Assembly (NCBI GenBank): GCA_012034405.1
Contig: JAAVLZ010000001.1
Coordinates: 124,001 to 188,000, forward strand
Origin: Oscillospiraceae bacterium HV4-5-C5C
Lineage (GTDB): Bacteria; Bacillota; Clostridia; Saccharofermentanales; Fastidiosipilaceae
Length of the DNA: 64,000 bases
Direction: 5' to 3'
The notes below the pieces were generated by a model. The model ran no database searches. It was not told the origin of the DNA and was given only the letters and a program-made list of their open reading frames with translations. Shown in pieces: positions 17,087 through 25,702 of this stretch. Made by a program: the position numbers and the translations under genes. Position 1 is the first letter of the stretch, and each line of letters begins with the position of its first letter.

Positions 17087-18226
17087 CTATTCCGCTGAGG
17101 CCGCGGCTGAGACCAGTTCCAGATCCAGTAAGGCTGCCTTTATATCCAGACCGCCGCTGAAGCCTATCAGTTTGCGGTTTTGCCCCACCACCCGGTGGCA
17201 GGGATAATAAAGAGCCAGTGGATTGGCCCCGCAAGCGGCCCCGACTGAGCGGGTCAAATGGCGGGCTTTAAGCCGGCGCTGCTTTTCTGTCAGGCCAGGA
17301 GACGTTTGCTGCACCAGCGCCAGGGCAACCTCCATATAAGAACGAGTCTGGGCATAAGGTATGGCCTGCAGCTGTTGCCAGACCAGCTTTTGAAACGCGC
17401 TGCCGCCCAGCATTTTTACCGGAAATGTCAGCTCCCGCAGATCGCCGTGCAGATAGGTGGCTATCTGACGCTGAGCTTCTTTCAGCGCGCCTTTTTGCCG
17501 GGTAAAGGCAGCAGCCGGCGCCCTGGCTATACAACTCATCTGTTTTAAGGAAACCGCGTTAAGCTGCCCCGACCCATCTGCCAGGCCTTGCTGCATCGCC
17601 GCATCACTGAGCCAGGAAGCTGGCAGTTTTTGGCCATAATGCAGGAAGCCGATATAATATACTGCCTCCGCATGCCCTGCCAGGGCCACGACACCTTGAT
17701 CAAAAGGCACAAAAGCCCATTGCCAGGCGGTATAGTCCTGCCTCAGCAAGGCCCAGAGACTGGCATCCTGATAGCCTTCCTGATCGAGCGAAAATTCTCT
17801 GAGCAGGCCCTCCAGTTGAAATCCCATTTGACGCAACTCGGCTTTATCCAGTATCAGACGATCTGGTAATAGTAACTCAATCCGATGATAGTTCCGTTCA
17901 TAAAACAGGTTATGTAAAATACAGGGCAGGTAGACAGGCAAATCCCTGACCGCTGCCGGCTGCAGCCAGAAGTGCAGTCTTACGGTTACCGCCTGCGGGC
18001 TCTCCGCAAAGCAGCACAGCGCGCCGGCAAATGACTGCTCCTGTTCCAGGGCCCAGCAGACCGCATCCCTGGTCTCCAGCCAGCTGCGTACCGTAGCCGC
18101 AGCCCGCTTATACGGATGGGGTAAAAGACCCGAGGCAACTAATAAATGATGATCCTGCAACCTCAGCGGCCGGAGCCGGTACGCTCCACAGTCAGGTGCC
18201 GGGGGGACAAAGCCAATCCGGGGCAT
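17087..18226 (-). CDS. GNAT-like domain fused to O6-alkylguanine-DNA methyltransferase
   Basis: A 379-residue, apparently two-domain protein. Residues about 12-155 look like a RimJ/L-type acetyltransferase (YRLRPLRLQDHHLL, FLFYERNYHRIELL-like core ending KAELRQMGFQLEGLLREF). The C-terminal 150 residues are an Ogt/MGMT DNA-repair domain: FQKLVWQQLQAIPYAQTRSY, RSVGAACGANPLALYYPCHRVVG with the alkyl-acceptor Cys343, and LIGFSGGLDIK. AGGAGGT precedes ATG 18226; the longer frame to 18319 has no such signal. Ogt removes alkyl groups from O6-guanine in a suicide reaction. A loop of about 15 extra residues lies between the Y-motif and the PCHR motif. The acetyltransferase half is assigned by pattern only and may be inactive. 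Confidence 0.82.
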   Translation of the reverse strand: MPRIGFVPPAPDCGAYRLRPLRLQDHHLLVASGLLPHPYKRAAATVRSWLETRDAVCWALEQEQSFAGALCCFAESPQAVTVRLHFWLQPAAVRDLPVYLPCILHNLFYERNYHRIELLLPDRLILDKAELRQMGFQLEGLLREFSLDQEGYQDASLWALLRQDYTAWQWAFVPFDQGVVALAGHAEAVYYIGFLHYGQKLPASWLSDAAMQQGLADGSGQLNAVSLKQMSCIARAPAAAFTRQKGALKEAQRQIATYLHGDLRELTFPVKMLGGSAFQKLVWQQLQAIPYAQTRSYMEVALALVQQTSPGLTEKQRRLKARHLTRSVGAACGANPLALYYPCHRVVGQNRKLIGFSGGLDIKAALLDLELVSAAASAE

Positions 18227-18441
18227 ATTTACCTCCTGGGTTTTAGCTCCCGCTGGCCGGGAGTGGCTGAAGATGATCAGGCAGACTAACTGTCTGTCAC
18301 TTTTTGCATTATAGCACACAGGTGGCAGCCACAGCCGCTGCTTGGCTTATCAGCCGCTAAACGGTATACTTGGCCTGAATGTAATCACCCCTATGCTTAA
18401 TCACGGCAACCGCAGAGCGGCTGACCTTGGGAGGAAGTATC

Positions 18442-19200
18442 TTGGAAACAGCAAAAGCCATTGTGTCCGTCATCACCCCTACCTATAACTGCGCCGGATT
18501 TATCGGTCAGACAATTGAAAGTGTACAAGCGCAGGATTATCCCTATTGGGAGATGATCATTGTGGACGACTGCTCCACTGACCAGACCAAGGATATCGTG
18601 GCGCGCTACTGCCAGGCGGATCCGCGGATCCGCTATTATTGTCTGGACCATAACTCCGGGGCTGCCAGAGCGCGGACTGAAGCCATGGAATTAGCTCAGG
18701 GAGACTATATGGCCTTTCTGGATAGTGATGATTTATGGACGCCAGACAAGCTCAGCCGCCAGCTTGCGTTTATGCAAAAAACCGGCGCCGCTTTCAGCTG
18801 CACCGCCTATGAACAGATTGAAGAGGACGGTCGTAAAAACGGTAAAATCATCCGGGCTCTTCCCCGCTGCAATTATAATCGCCTGCTGCTGGACTGCCCG
18901 GTCGGGAATTCCACCGTCATGTATGACGTAAAGGCCATGGGCAAATTTGAAGTACCGGATATCCGGAAACGCAATGATGACGCTCTCTGGCTGCAGATGC
19001 TCAAAAAAGAGCCCTATATTTACGGGATGACGGATGTCCTGATGCTGTATCGCTTACGCAGCGGATCCATATCCAGTAACAAGTGGAAACTGGTTCGTTA
19101 TCATTGGCAGCTGTATCGTGAAATTGAGCACCTGTCTGTTCCCCGCTCGCTCTTTCACATTGGCTATTGGGGCTTTCTGAAAGCTTTTCACCTCAAATAG
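18442..19200 (+). CDS. Family 2 glycosyltransferase
   Basis: A 252-residue GT-A fold glycosyltransferase. The N-terminal nucleotide-sugar site is SVITPTYNCAGFIGQTIES with VDDCSTDQT, and the metal-binding DxD is FLDSDDLW (about residue 98). There is no membrane segment. The likely start is TTG 18442, preceded by GGGAGGA; an in-frame TTG at 18427 would cover that site. Members close to this type build surface polysaccharides. It is followed 250 bases later by a second glycosyltransferase, which suggests a small cell-envelope glycan locus. Donor and acceptor are unknown. Confidence 0.9.
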   Translation: METAKAIVSVITPTYNCAGFIGQTIESVQAQDYPYWEMIIVDDCSTDQTKDIVARYCQADPRIRYYCLDHNSGAARARTEAMELAQGDYMAFLDSDDLWTPDKLSRQLAFMQKTGAAFSCTAYEQIEEDGRKNGKIIRALPRCNYNRLLLDCPVGNSTVMYDVKAMGKFEVPDIRKRNDDALWLQMLKKEPYIYGMTDVLMLYRLRSGSISSNKWKLVRYHWQLYREIEHLSVPRSLFHIGYWGFLKAFHLK

Positions 19201-19451
19201 CCGATCACGGCCGTTTGCCTGACAGATCTCCGGTTCACCGGCTGCGCCTGGATCCTGATAGCTGCCCGGAGCAGCCGGTTCCGTTTCAGTGATGATTTAC
19301 CGGAGCAGGTCGCAGCGCTTTCAGTGCCCGGCTTCATATCTCCTGTTGCCTGATTTGACAACTCAGCAGCAGGTGTTATTCTATCCTCAGATAATTCAGT
19401 CTTCTTTTCTCTCTCATAATACGTTGGACAAATTGAAATGGAGGCTTGACT

Positions 19452-20399
19452 ATGCCAACCATAGCGGTCTTAATTCCCTGTTATAACGAGGCCCACACCA
19501 TTCAAAAAGTAATCGGTGATTTCAAGCGGGTATTACCTGAGGCCCAGATCTATGTTTATGACAACAACTCTACCGATCAAACAGCCAGTCTGGCCCGGGC
19601 GGCCGGTGCCATCGTACGCCAGGAGCCGCGGCAAGGTAAAGGAAATGTGGTCAGATCCATGTTCCGGGATATTAACGCTGATTGCTATGTCATGGCGGAC
19701 GGAGATGATACCTATCCGGCCGAGCCGGCTCGTGAGCTGGTTCATGCGGTCCTGGAGCAGCAAGCTGATATGGTCATAGGAGACCGCCTGTCCTCTACCT
19801 ATTTTCAGGAAAATAAACGACCGTTTCATAACTCTGGAAACCGCGTGGTACGAGGCCTGATCAATCATCTTTTCCATAGTGACATAAAGGACATCATGAC
19901 CGGTTACAGGGCCTTCAGCCGGGATTTTGTTAAGTCTTTTCCCGTACTATCCAAAGGTTTTGAAATTGAAACGGAAATGACCATTCACGCCGTTGATAAG
20001 AATTTTGTCATCCGGGAAATACCGGTCAGTTACCGGGACCGACCGGCGGGCAGCAGTTCCAAACTGAATACCTGGCGGGATGGGACAAAAGTTTTGCGGA
20101 CGATCTTCCGTCTGTATAAGGACTATAAACCTTTTGCGTTTTTTTCAGTGCTCTCCCTGATCTTGCTCGTGCTTAGTCTCTGCGGGCTGATTCCGGTGCT
20201 GGCAGAGTATTTTCAGACCGGTCTGGTCCCCCGATTTCCGACACTGATCGTAGCGGCGACGCTCCTGGTCCTGGCTGTCCTGACCTTTACTGTCGGGGTA
20301 ATATTGGATGTTATGGTCAAGAAGGACCGGCAGCAGTTTGAGCTTTATCTGAATTTGTGGCAGGCGTATTCGAGCTCGGATCAGCACCCGGAGGCATAG
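19452..20399 (+). CDS. Membrane-bound family 2 glycosyltransferase
   Basis: A 315-residue enzyme. Its catalytic part (about 1-225) has AVLIPCYNEAHTIQKVI, VYDNNSTDQTA, MADGDDTYP (the DxD-type metal site), and the later DIMTGYRAFSRDF and GFEIETEMTIHA, as in dolichyl- and undecaprenyl-phosphate glycosyltransferases. Two C-terminal membrane segments follow (about 233-255 and 268-290). It probably transfers a sugar to a polyprenyl phosphate at the inner face of the membrane. ATG 19452 has GGAGG 7 bases upstream. Its last 83 bases overlap the 3' end of the oppositely oriented membrane protein gene. Confidence 0.9.
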   Translation: MPTIAVLIPCYNEAHTIQKVIGDFKRVLPEAQIYVYDNNSTDQTASLARAAGAIVRQEPRQGKGNVVRSMFRDINADCYVMADGDDTYPAEPARELVHAVLEQQADMVIGDRLSSTYFQENKRPFHNSGNRVVRGLINHLFHSDIKDIMTGYRAFSRDFVKSFPVLSKGFEIETEMTIHAVDKNFVIREIPVSYRDRPAGSSSKLNTWRDGTKVLRTIFRLYKDYKPFAFFSVLSLILLVLSLCGLIPVLAEYFQTGLVPRFPTLIVAATLLVLAVLTFTVGVILDVMVKKDRQQFELYLNLWQAYSSSDQHPEA

Positions 20400-22206
20400 A
20401 CTGCTGTGATAAGGGAGTCGCTGCAACTGAGGGTGGGGGGGTAAGCGCTCCAGGCAGCGGTTGGCAATCCCCAATTAAGCAGGTTAAGGCTACAAAGGGT
20501 AAAGCGGTATAAAGGCCATACACATAACGGAACTCATTGTAAACGGGGGTGGCCAGCAGCAGTGTAGCTACGATCGCCAAAGGCGGCACCGTTTCCAGGT
20601 AGGTCTTGCGGCGGCTGATTAAAGCAAAGCCAAGGCCCAGTAAATACAGCCAGGTACAAAGACCGTTACTGGTGATCAGACGTCCGATCATCAGCTGACT
20701 GAGCTTATCTGCCAGACTGGCCAGCAGCGGTACTACAATGGTCTGGTGAATACCAAATTCATTGTCTACCACCCCGCTGTTGGTGATCCAATAGGCGTAA
20801 CCAGCATTCCAGTAACCTTTAGTCTGATCAATCCAGGCTTCTATATATGAGAAAGGGGCGCGAAGGCCCAGAGTGATGTAAAGGCGCAGGAAATCAGCTT
20901 TATTGGCCTCAAGGATGGCGCTGCTGTCCTTGTCTCTTAATAAAGCTTTAATCGGATCAGACAGTCCAGGATCATACTGGCTGCTTACTTTATCAAGGTC
21001 TATCACCTGGCTTAATAACGCTGTTTCTTCTGCGGTGAGTGGATTGCCATCCGTAATATAGCGGGCAATCTGCTGCTCCGGCACGGATAATGACTCAATG
21101 ATATCAGTCCGCTCAATCTGCAGCAGCGTGACCACCGGTCCTTTGAGGATAGCTGCCAGCGCCAGCGCCAGCACCGTCAGTAGGACCAGCCGGGGGCTCT
21201 GGCGATGGAACTGGATCAGCAGCACCAGCGCCACCAGGACAAACGCATAAATCGCATTGCTGCGCAACAGGCAGAAAGCCAGGGCTGAAAAAAAGTACAA
21301 GCTGTCATTCAGGACAGGATGGCCGATCTGCCGGCGGCAACGGTAAAGGCAGGTAATGAAAAACAAAACCGCGCCGCCAAAAAGCACATCTTTCCAGATA
21401 GTCACACTATAGATGACGTGATAAGGAGTCAGAGCAAAAATCAGCAGCACCAGCCATAGCAGCCGGCGGCGCAGGCCCGCCTGGGCCAGCGTCATGACAG
21501 CAAACGCAAACGCAGCCGCCATCATCAGGATCTGGGCGACGCAGTAAGTGGCTACGGCCGCATTTACCGAGCCAAAACAGGCCATGCCTATGTCATAAAA
21601 CAGTTTGATCAGGAACGTATGGTAAATCGGATGATGATCCAGGTAGTTGCCGGTTATTACCTGCCGGATCTGTCCCATGCTATCCAGTGAAAGAATACCC
21701 GGATAAGCCGCCAGAAACAGATAAAGTAAATCAACAACAGCTATCAGGCCGAATGCCAGCATAAAAACCCGGACCGGTCTGAGCCGAGCTTGCCGATCTG
21801 CCTTTACCAGTGTTACGACCTGGGTCAGCGGAAAAATAAAGCGCAGGACAGCTGAAAACACACTATAGCCTGATACCAGAAACAAGAGAATCTTAACCAG
21901 CTTGGTAACACCCGCGACCAGCCACAACAGCTCATAATTAGCGGCGGTCGTAAACAAGGTAAGGATCAAAGCCAGGATAATTAAGCCGGTACGTTCCCGC
22001 CGACTGCCCGGTTCAGACGCCTTAAACCAGGAAATCGTATTGGCGGCAACAGCCAGGGCGGCAATCAAGGCGTAAACGATGAAATTAGCTGAAGAAGGTT
22101 CAATTAAGTAAAGCCATATTACGGTTAAAAGGATACGGAAAATCACAGCGCTGTGCGAAGTCACTCTGGTTTGAGAAAGCTGGGCGGTAATACCTGAAGG
22201 CTCCAT
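20317..22206 (-). CDS. Polytopic membrane protein, DUF6020-like
   Basis: A 629-residue protein with about 12-13 hydrophobic segments and a large extracytoplasmic loop (about 375-480). It resembles DUF6020 membrane proteins, which look like GT-C-fold glycosyltransferases: note YPGILSLDSMGQIRQV and NYLDHHPIYHTFLIKLF near 165-205, the usual place of the catalytic acidic loop. Partnership with the neighbouring prenyl-phosphate sugar transferase would make sense, because GT-C enzymes use its product; this is inference. The last 60 residues are Pro/Ser/Thr-rich, and part of that tail is coded antisense to the glycosyltransferase. AGAGGT precedes ATG 22206. Confidence 0.78.
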   Translation of the reverse strand: MEPSGITAQLSQTRVTSHSAVIFRILLTVIWLYLIEPSSANFIVYALIAALAVAANTISWFKASEPGSRRERTGLIILALILTLFTTAANYELLWLVAGVTKLVKILLFLVSGYSVFSAVLRFIFPLTQVVTLVKADRQARLRPVRVFMLAFGLIAVVDLLYLFLAAYPGILSLDSMGQIRQVITGNYLDHHPIYHTFLIKLFYDIGMACFGSVNAAVATYCVAQILMMAAAFAFAVMTLAQAGLRRRLLWLVLLIFALTPYHVIYSVTIWKDVLFGGAVLFFITCLYRCRRQIGHPVLNDSLYFFSALAFCLLRSNAIYAFVLVALVLLIQFHRQSPRLVLLTVLALALAAILKGPVVTLLQIERTDIIESLSVPEQQIARYITDGNPLTAEETALLSQVIDLDKVSSQYDPGLSDPIKALLRDKDSSAILEANKADFLRLYITLGLRAPFSYIEAWIDQTKGYWNAGYAYWITNSGVVDNEFGIHQTIVVPLLASLADKLSQLMIGRLITSNGLCTWLYLLGLGFALISRRKTYLETVPPLAIVATLLLATPVYNEFRYVYGLYTALPFVALTCLIGDCQPLPGALTPPPSVAATPLSQQSMPPGADPSSNTPATNSDKAQTAAGPS

Positions 22207-22289
22207 TTATTTACCTCTGTTTGGCGGACAATAATCAGTGCTTTGAAAATATTAAGCAGTATAATACTTTTATTATAACTCATTGGCAT

Positions 22290-22331
22290 AAAAAGAAGAC
22301 AGACCTTTGCAGGGCAAAGGTCTGTCTTCTT
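22290..22331 (-). terminator. Terminator of the pflBA operon
   Basis: A perfect 18-bp stem (22293-22310 with 22314-22331) has a 3-base loop, with a T run on the minus strand. It lies about 90 bases past the pflA stop. Confidence 0.93.
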
Positions 22332-22421
22332 GGAGCGTTCAGCTAATCAGGTTTTAGGTGAATCTACCGGGATCTCACAGATAAGCCGGCGACAGACTGC
22401 ATTACAATCTGCCGCCGGTTC

Positions 22422-23258
22422 TCAGTCCGGACAGTTCAAGCCCAGAGAACGGAATACAGCTACTGCTTGTTCAACCTGCTCCCGGGTCGCTTCAGGCGTA
22501 TCTGCCAGTTGATAGGGTATGTCAAGCGTTTCCCACTTATGCCGGCCCATCTGGTGAAACGGCAGCACATCCACCCGTTCCACATTAGGCCAGCTGGCTG
22601 CCCTGAGCGCCACCGCTCGGATATTGTCCGGACGGTCCGTCAGACCCGGTACCAGCACAAAGCGGATCCAAACCGGTTTATGCTGATCTGCCAGCCGTTG
22701 ACCAAACGCCAGGGTAGGCGCCAGGGTCTGGGTAGTCACCTGGTGATACAGCGCTTCATCACCGGCCTTAAGATCCAACAAGACCAGGTCTATATCCTCC
22801 AGCATCTGATCATCCGCCAGCGCGCCCAAAAAGCCTGAGGTATCAAGACAGGTATGCACGCCCATTTCATGCGCGCTATGCAGCAGCCGTCCGGCAAAAG
22901 CCGGCTGCAAGAGTGGTTCGCCACCTGAAAGAGTCAAGCCTCCGCCAGTCAGCAAAAAACTGCTCCGGTAGCGTCTGACCCGCCGGATCAGATCCTCTGT
23001 CCAGACTTGCTCAGCCTGATCCTGACAAAACGTGTCCGGGTTATGGCAATATTGGCAGCGCAGCGGGCAACCGGCTAAGAAATAAGTCAGCCTGGTTCCT
23101 GGTCCGTTTACAGCTGTTACCATATCCCAGGAATGTAAAAAGCCTGCCCTCCCCTCCCGGAAGTCCCGGGGTTCCGGTTCAGCTTGCCGCGGAGGCAAGG
23201 AGGCCGGCACCGGCGGGACCGCATTTGATTCATCAGCAGGTTGAAGGCAGGCAGTCAA
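22422..23258 (-). CDS. pflA: Pyruvate formate-lyase activating enzyme
   Basis: A 278-residue radical SAM enzyme that installs the glycyl radical on PflB. The cluster motif CPLRCQYC (CX3CX2C) is near residues 64-71, followed by HNPD; the SAM-binding stretch is LTLSGGEPLLQ. The start is probably TTG 23258; AAAGGAG at the end of pflB precedes it, and the gap to the pflB stop is 5 bases. The result is about 30 residues longer than usual at the N-terminus (Pro-rich), so a TTG 60 bases downstream is the alternative. It is co-transcribed with pflB and ends in a strong terminator. Confidence 0.94.
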   Translation of the reverse strand: MTACLQPADESNAVPPVPASLPPRQAEPEPRDFREGRAGFLHSWDMVTAVNGPGTRLTYFLAGCPLRCQYCHNPDTFCQDQAEQVWTEDLIRRVRRYRSSFLLTGGGLTLSGGEPLLQPAFAGRLLHSAHEMGVHTCLDTSGFLGALADDQMLEDIDLVLLDLKAGDEALYHQVTTQTLAPTLAFGQRLADQHKPVWIRFVLVPGLTDRPDNIRAVALRAASWPNVERVDVLPFHQMGRHKWETLDIPYQLADTPEATREQVEQAVAVFRSLGLNCPD

Positions 23259-23263
23259 GCAGA

Positions 23264-25525
23264 TCAGGCTCCTTTATGGAAAGTACGGCTGATAACGTCA
23301 AGCTGTTGCTCTCGGGTCAGCTTAACAAAATTAACCGCATAGCCGGAAACCCGGACCGTCAGGTTAGGATACTGTTCCGGATGGTCCACCGCGTCTTCCA
23401 GCGTTTCTTTATTAAGGACATTTATATTAGCATGATACAGGCCTTCCTGCATACCGGCATCCAGAATGCCGACCAGGTTGCTGACCCGCTCCTGCTTGTT
23501 TTGTCCCAGGGCCTGCGGCGTGATGGTATTGGTCAGCGAAATCCCGTCCAAAGCATCGTCATAGCTGATCTTTCCCACAGAGAACATGGAAGCCAGCATA
23601 CCGTGAGTATCGCGGCCGTTTTCAGGATTAGCACCGGGAGAAAACGGCGTACCAGCCTCATGGCCGGAAGGGAACGCGCCGGTAGCTTTACCATAGACAA
23701 CATTGGAGGTAATCGTCAGGATGGATTGGGTCGGTATGGCGTCACGGTACAGCTTAATCGCGCGGATTTTATCCATGACCGTCTTGACCACCAGTTTGGC
23801 CAGTTCATCCGCCCGATCATCATCATTGCCATATACCGGGTAGCTGCCCTCAGTCTTGTAATCCACTACCAGACCGGTTTCATCTCTGATCGGGGTCACC
23901 CTGGCGTAGCGGATGGCGGACAAGCTGTCCGCCACAATGGACAGTCCGGCAATGCCGCAGCCCATGGTTCGGGTGATTTCAGAGTCGTGCAGCGCCATCT
24001 CCACCGCTTCATACGCGTACCGATCATGACAATAATGAATGATGTTCAGAGCTTCGACATACGTCCCCACGACCCAGGTCAGCATGTCATCATATTTTTG
24101 CCAGACTTCCTCAAATTCCAGAGGTCCGTCACCCTTAATGGGTTCATAGCCCGGTACAATCTGTTTTCCGCTCACCTCATCCCGGCCGCCGTTGATAGCG
24201 TACAGCAGGCTCTTGGCCGCATTAACCCGGGCGCCAAACAGCTGCATCTGCTTGCCGACCTTCATAGGAGACACACAACAGGCGATCGCCGCGTCATCTC
24301 CCCAATGCGAGCGGATATGCTCGTCTGATTCATATTGAATAGCAGAAGTTTCAATTGAAATCGCCGCGCAAAATTCACGGTAACCCAGGGGCAGGTTCTT
24401 GTTCCAGAAAATCGTGATGTTAGGCTCCGGTGCCGGGCCAAGATTACGCAGGGTCTGCAACAGCCGGAAGGAGGTCCTGGTCACCATGGGCCGGCCATCA
24501 TCCCCAAAGCCGGCGTCCGACCAGGTTGCCCAGTACGGGTCGCCGGAAAAGATCTGGTCATAAGCTTCCGTACGCAGGAAGCGCACAATTCTTAGTTTTG
24601 TCACCAGCGCGTCTATGATTTCCTGCGCGCCCTCCTCCGTCAGCGTCCCTTCATTAAGGTCGCGTTCAAAGTAAATATCAAAGAAAGCTGACAGACGGCC
24701 AAAGCTCATCGCCGCGCCATCCTGAGACTTAACCGAAGCCAGATAAGCCAGATAGGTCCACTGTACCGCTTCATGTGCCGTCTCAGCCGGCTGGCTGAGA
24801 TCAAAGCCATAGGAGTGTCCTAAAGTCAGCAGTTTTTTCAGGGCTTTAATCTGCTCAGAAATCTCCTCACGGTAGCGTGCCCAATGTTCACTGAACGGCT
24901 GGTCAATGTATCTGTCTTTATCCCGCTTTTTTTCCGCAATCAAATGATCAATCCCATACAAGGCAACCCGGCGGTAGTCGCCAATGATACGGCCGCGGCC
25001 GTACGCGTCCGGTAAGCCGGTGATGATATGAGAAGATCTGGCCGCGCGGATCCGCGGGGTATAAATATCAAACACGCCGTCATTGTGCGTCTTGCGGTAG
25101 CGGGTGAAAATCTTTCTGACCTCAGGGTCCGCTTCTTTACCGGCCTCATTCAGTGCCGTTTCCACCATACGCCAGCCGCCGTTAGGCATCATAGCTCGCT
25201 TAAGGGGAACATCTGTCTGCAATCCGACAATAACATTATCATCCGTGTTTATATAACCCGGCTTAAAAGCGTCAATATCCGCGGGCGTGTGGGTGTCTAC
25301 ATCATAGACCCGCTGCTTGCGCTCAACGGACAGATAATCCTTTTCCAGGGTATTCCAGACAGACAGCGTCTTTGCGGTCGGTCCGCTCAGGAACTCAGCA
25401 GTACCTTCATAAGGCGTATAGTTTTGTTGGATAAAATCCCGGACATCAATGGATTCACGCCACACGCCGTCTTTAAAACCGCGGTAGGCAGATTGGACTG
25501 TAGGCTTGGTTTCCGTAGCGATCAT
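23264..25525 (-). CDS. pflB: Formate C-acetyltransferase (pyruvate formate-lyase)
   Basis: A 753-residue glycyl radical enzyme that converts pyruvate and CoA to acetyl-CoA and formate under anaerobic conditions. The catalytic Cys pair is C416-C417 in AIACCVSPM. The radical Gly is G728 in [10 protein letters not shown], with the usual short tail after it. Length and motif spacing match PflB proper rather than the diol dehydratase or choline lyase relatives. AGGAG precedes ATG 25525. pflA follows directly. Together they mark formate-producing fermentation and an oxygen-sensitive lifestyle. Confidence 0.97.
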   Translation of the reverse strand: MIATETKPTVQSAYRGFKDGVWRESIDVRDFIQQNYTPYEGTAEFLSGPTAKTLSVWNTLEKDYLSVERKQRVYDVDTHTPADIDAFKPGYINTDDNVIVGLQTDVPLKRAMMPNGGWRMVETALNEAGKEADPEVRKIFTRYRKTHNDGVFDIYTPRIRAARSSHIITGLPDAYGRGRIIGDYRRVALYGIDHLIAEKKRDKDRYIDQPFSEHWARYREEISEQIKALKKLLTLGHSYGFDLSQPAETAHEAVQWTYLAYLASVKSQDGAAMSFGRLSAFFDIYFERDLNEGTLTEEGAQEIIDALVTKLRIVRFLRTEAYDQIFSGDPYWATWSDAGFGDDGRPMVTRTSFRLLQTLRNLGPAPEPNITIFWNKNLPLGYREFCAAISIETSAIQYESDEHIRSHWGDDAAIACCVSPMKVGKQMQLFGARVNAAKSLLYAINGGRDEVSGKQIVPGYEPIKGDGPLEFEEVWQKYDDMLTWVVGTYVEALNIIHYCHDRYAYEAVEMALHDSEITRTMGCGIAGLSIVADSLSAIRYARVTPIRDETGLVVDYKTEGSYPVYGNDDDRADELAKLVVKTVMDKIRAIKLYRDAIPTQSILTITSNVVYGKATGAFPSGHEAGTPFSPGANPENGRDTHGMLASMFSVGKISYDDALDGISLTNTITPQALGQNKQERVSNLVGILDAGMQEGLYHANINVLNKETLEDAVDHPEQYPNLTVRVSGYAVNFVKLTREQQLDVISRTFHKGA

Positions 25526-25702
25526 GTTCTCCTCTTTCTGTATATGAGTCTGGTCTGGCGGACCAGACTAAAAAGCCGGCAGCGGTTCAGCTGTCGGCCT
25601 TATTATATCTGCTTCCCGGCAACGTTACCCGTCACACAGGTTGCGCCTGCAACAGATATTGTATCCGTGATAACATATCACGGTATTAAAGTGTACCATA
25701 AA

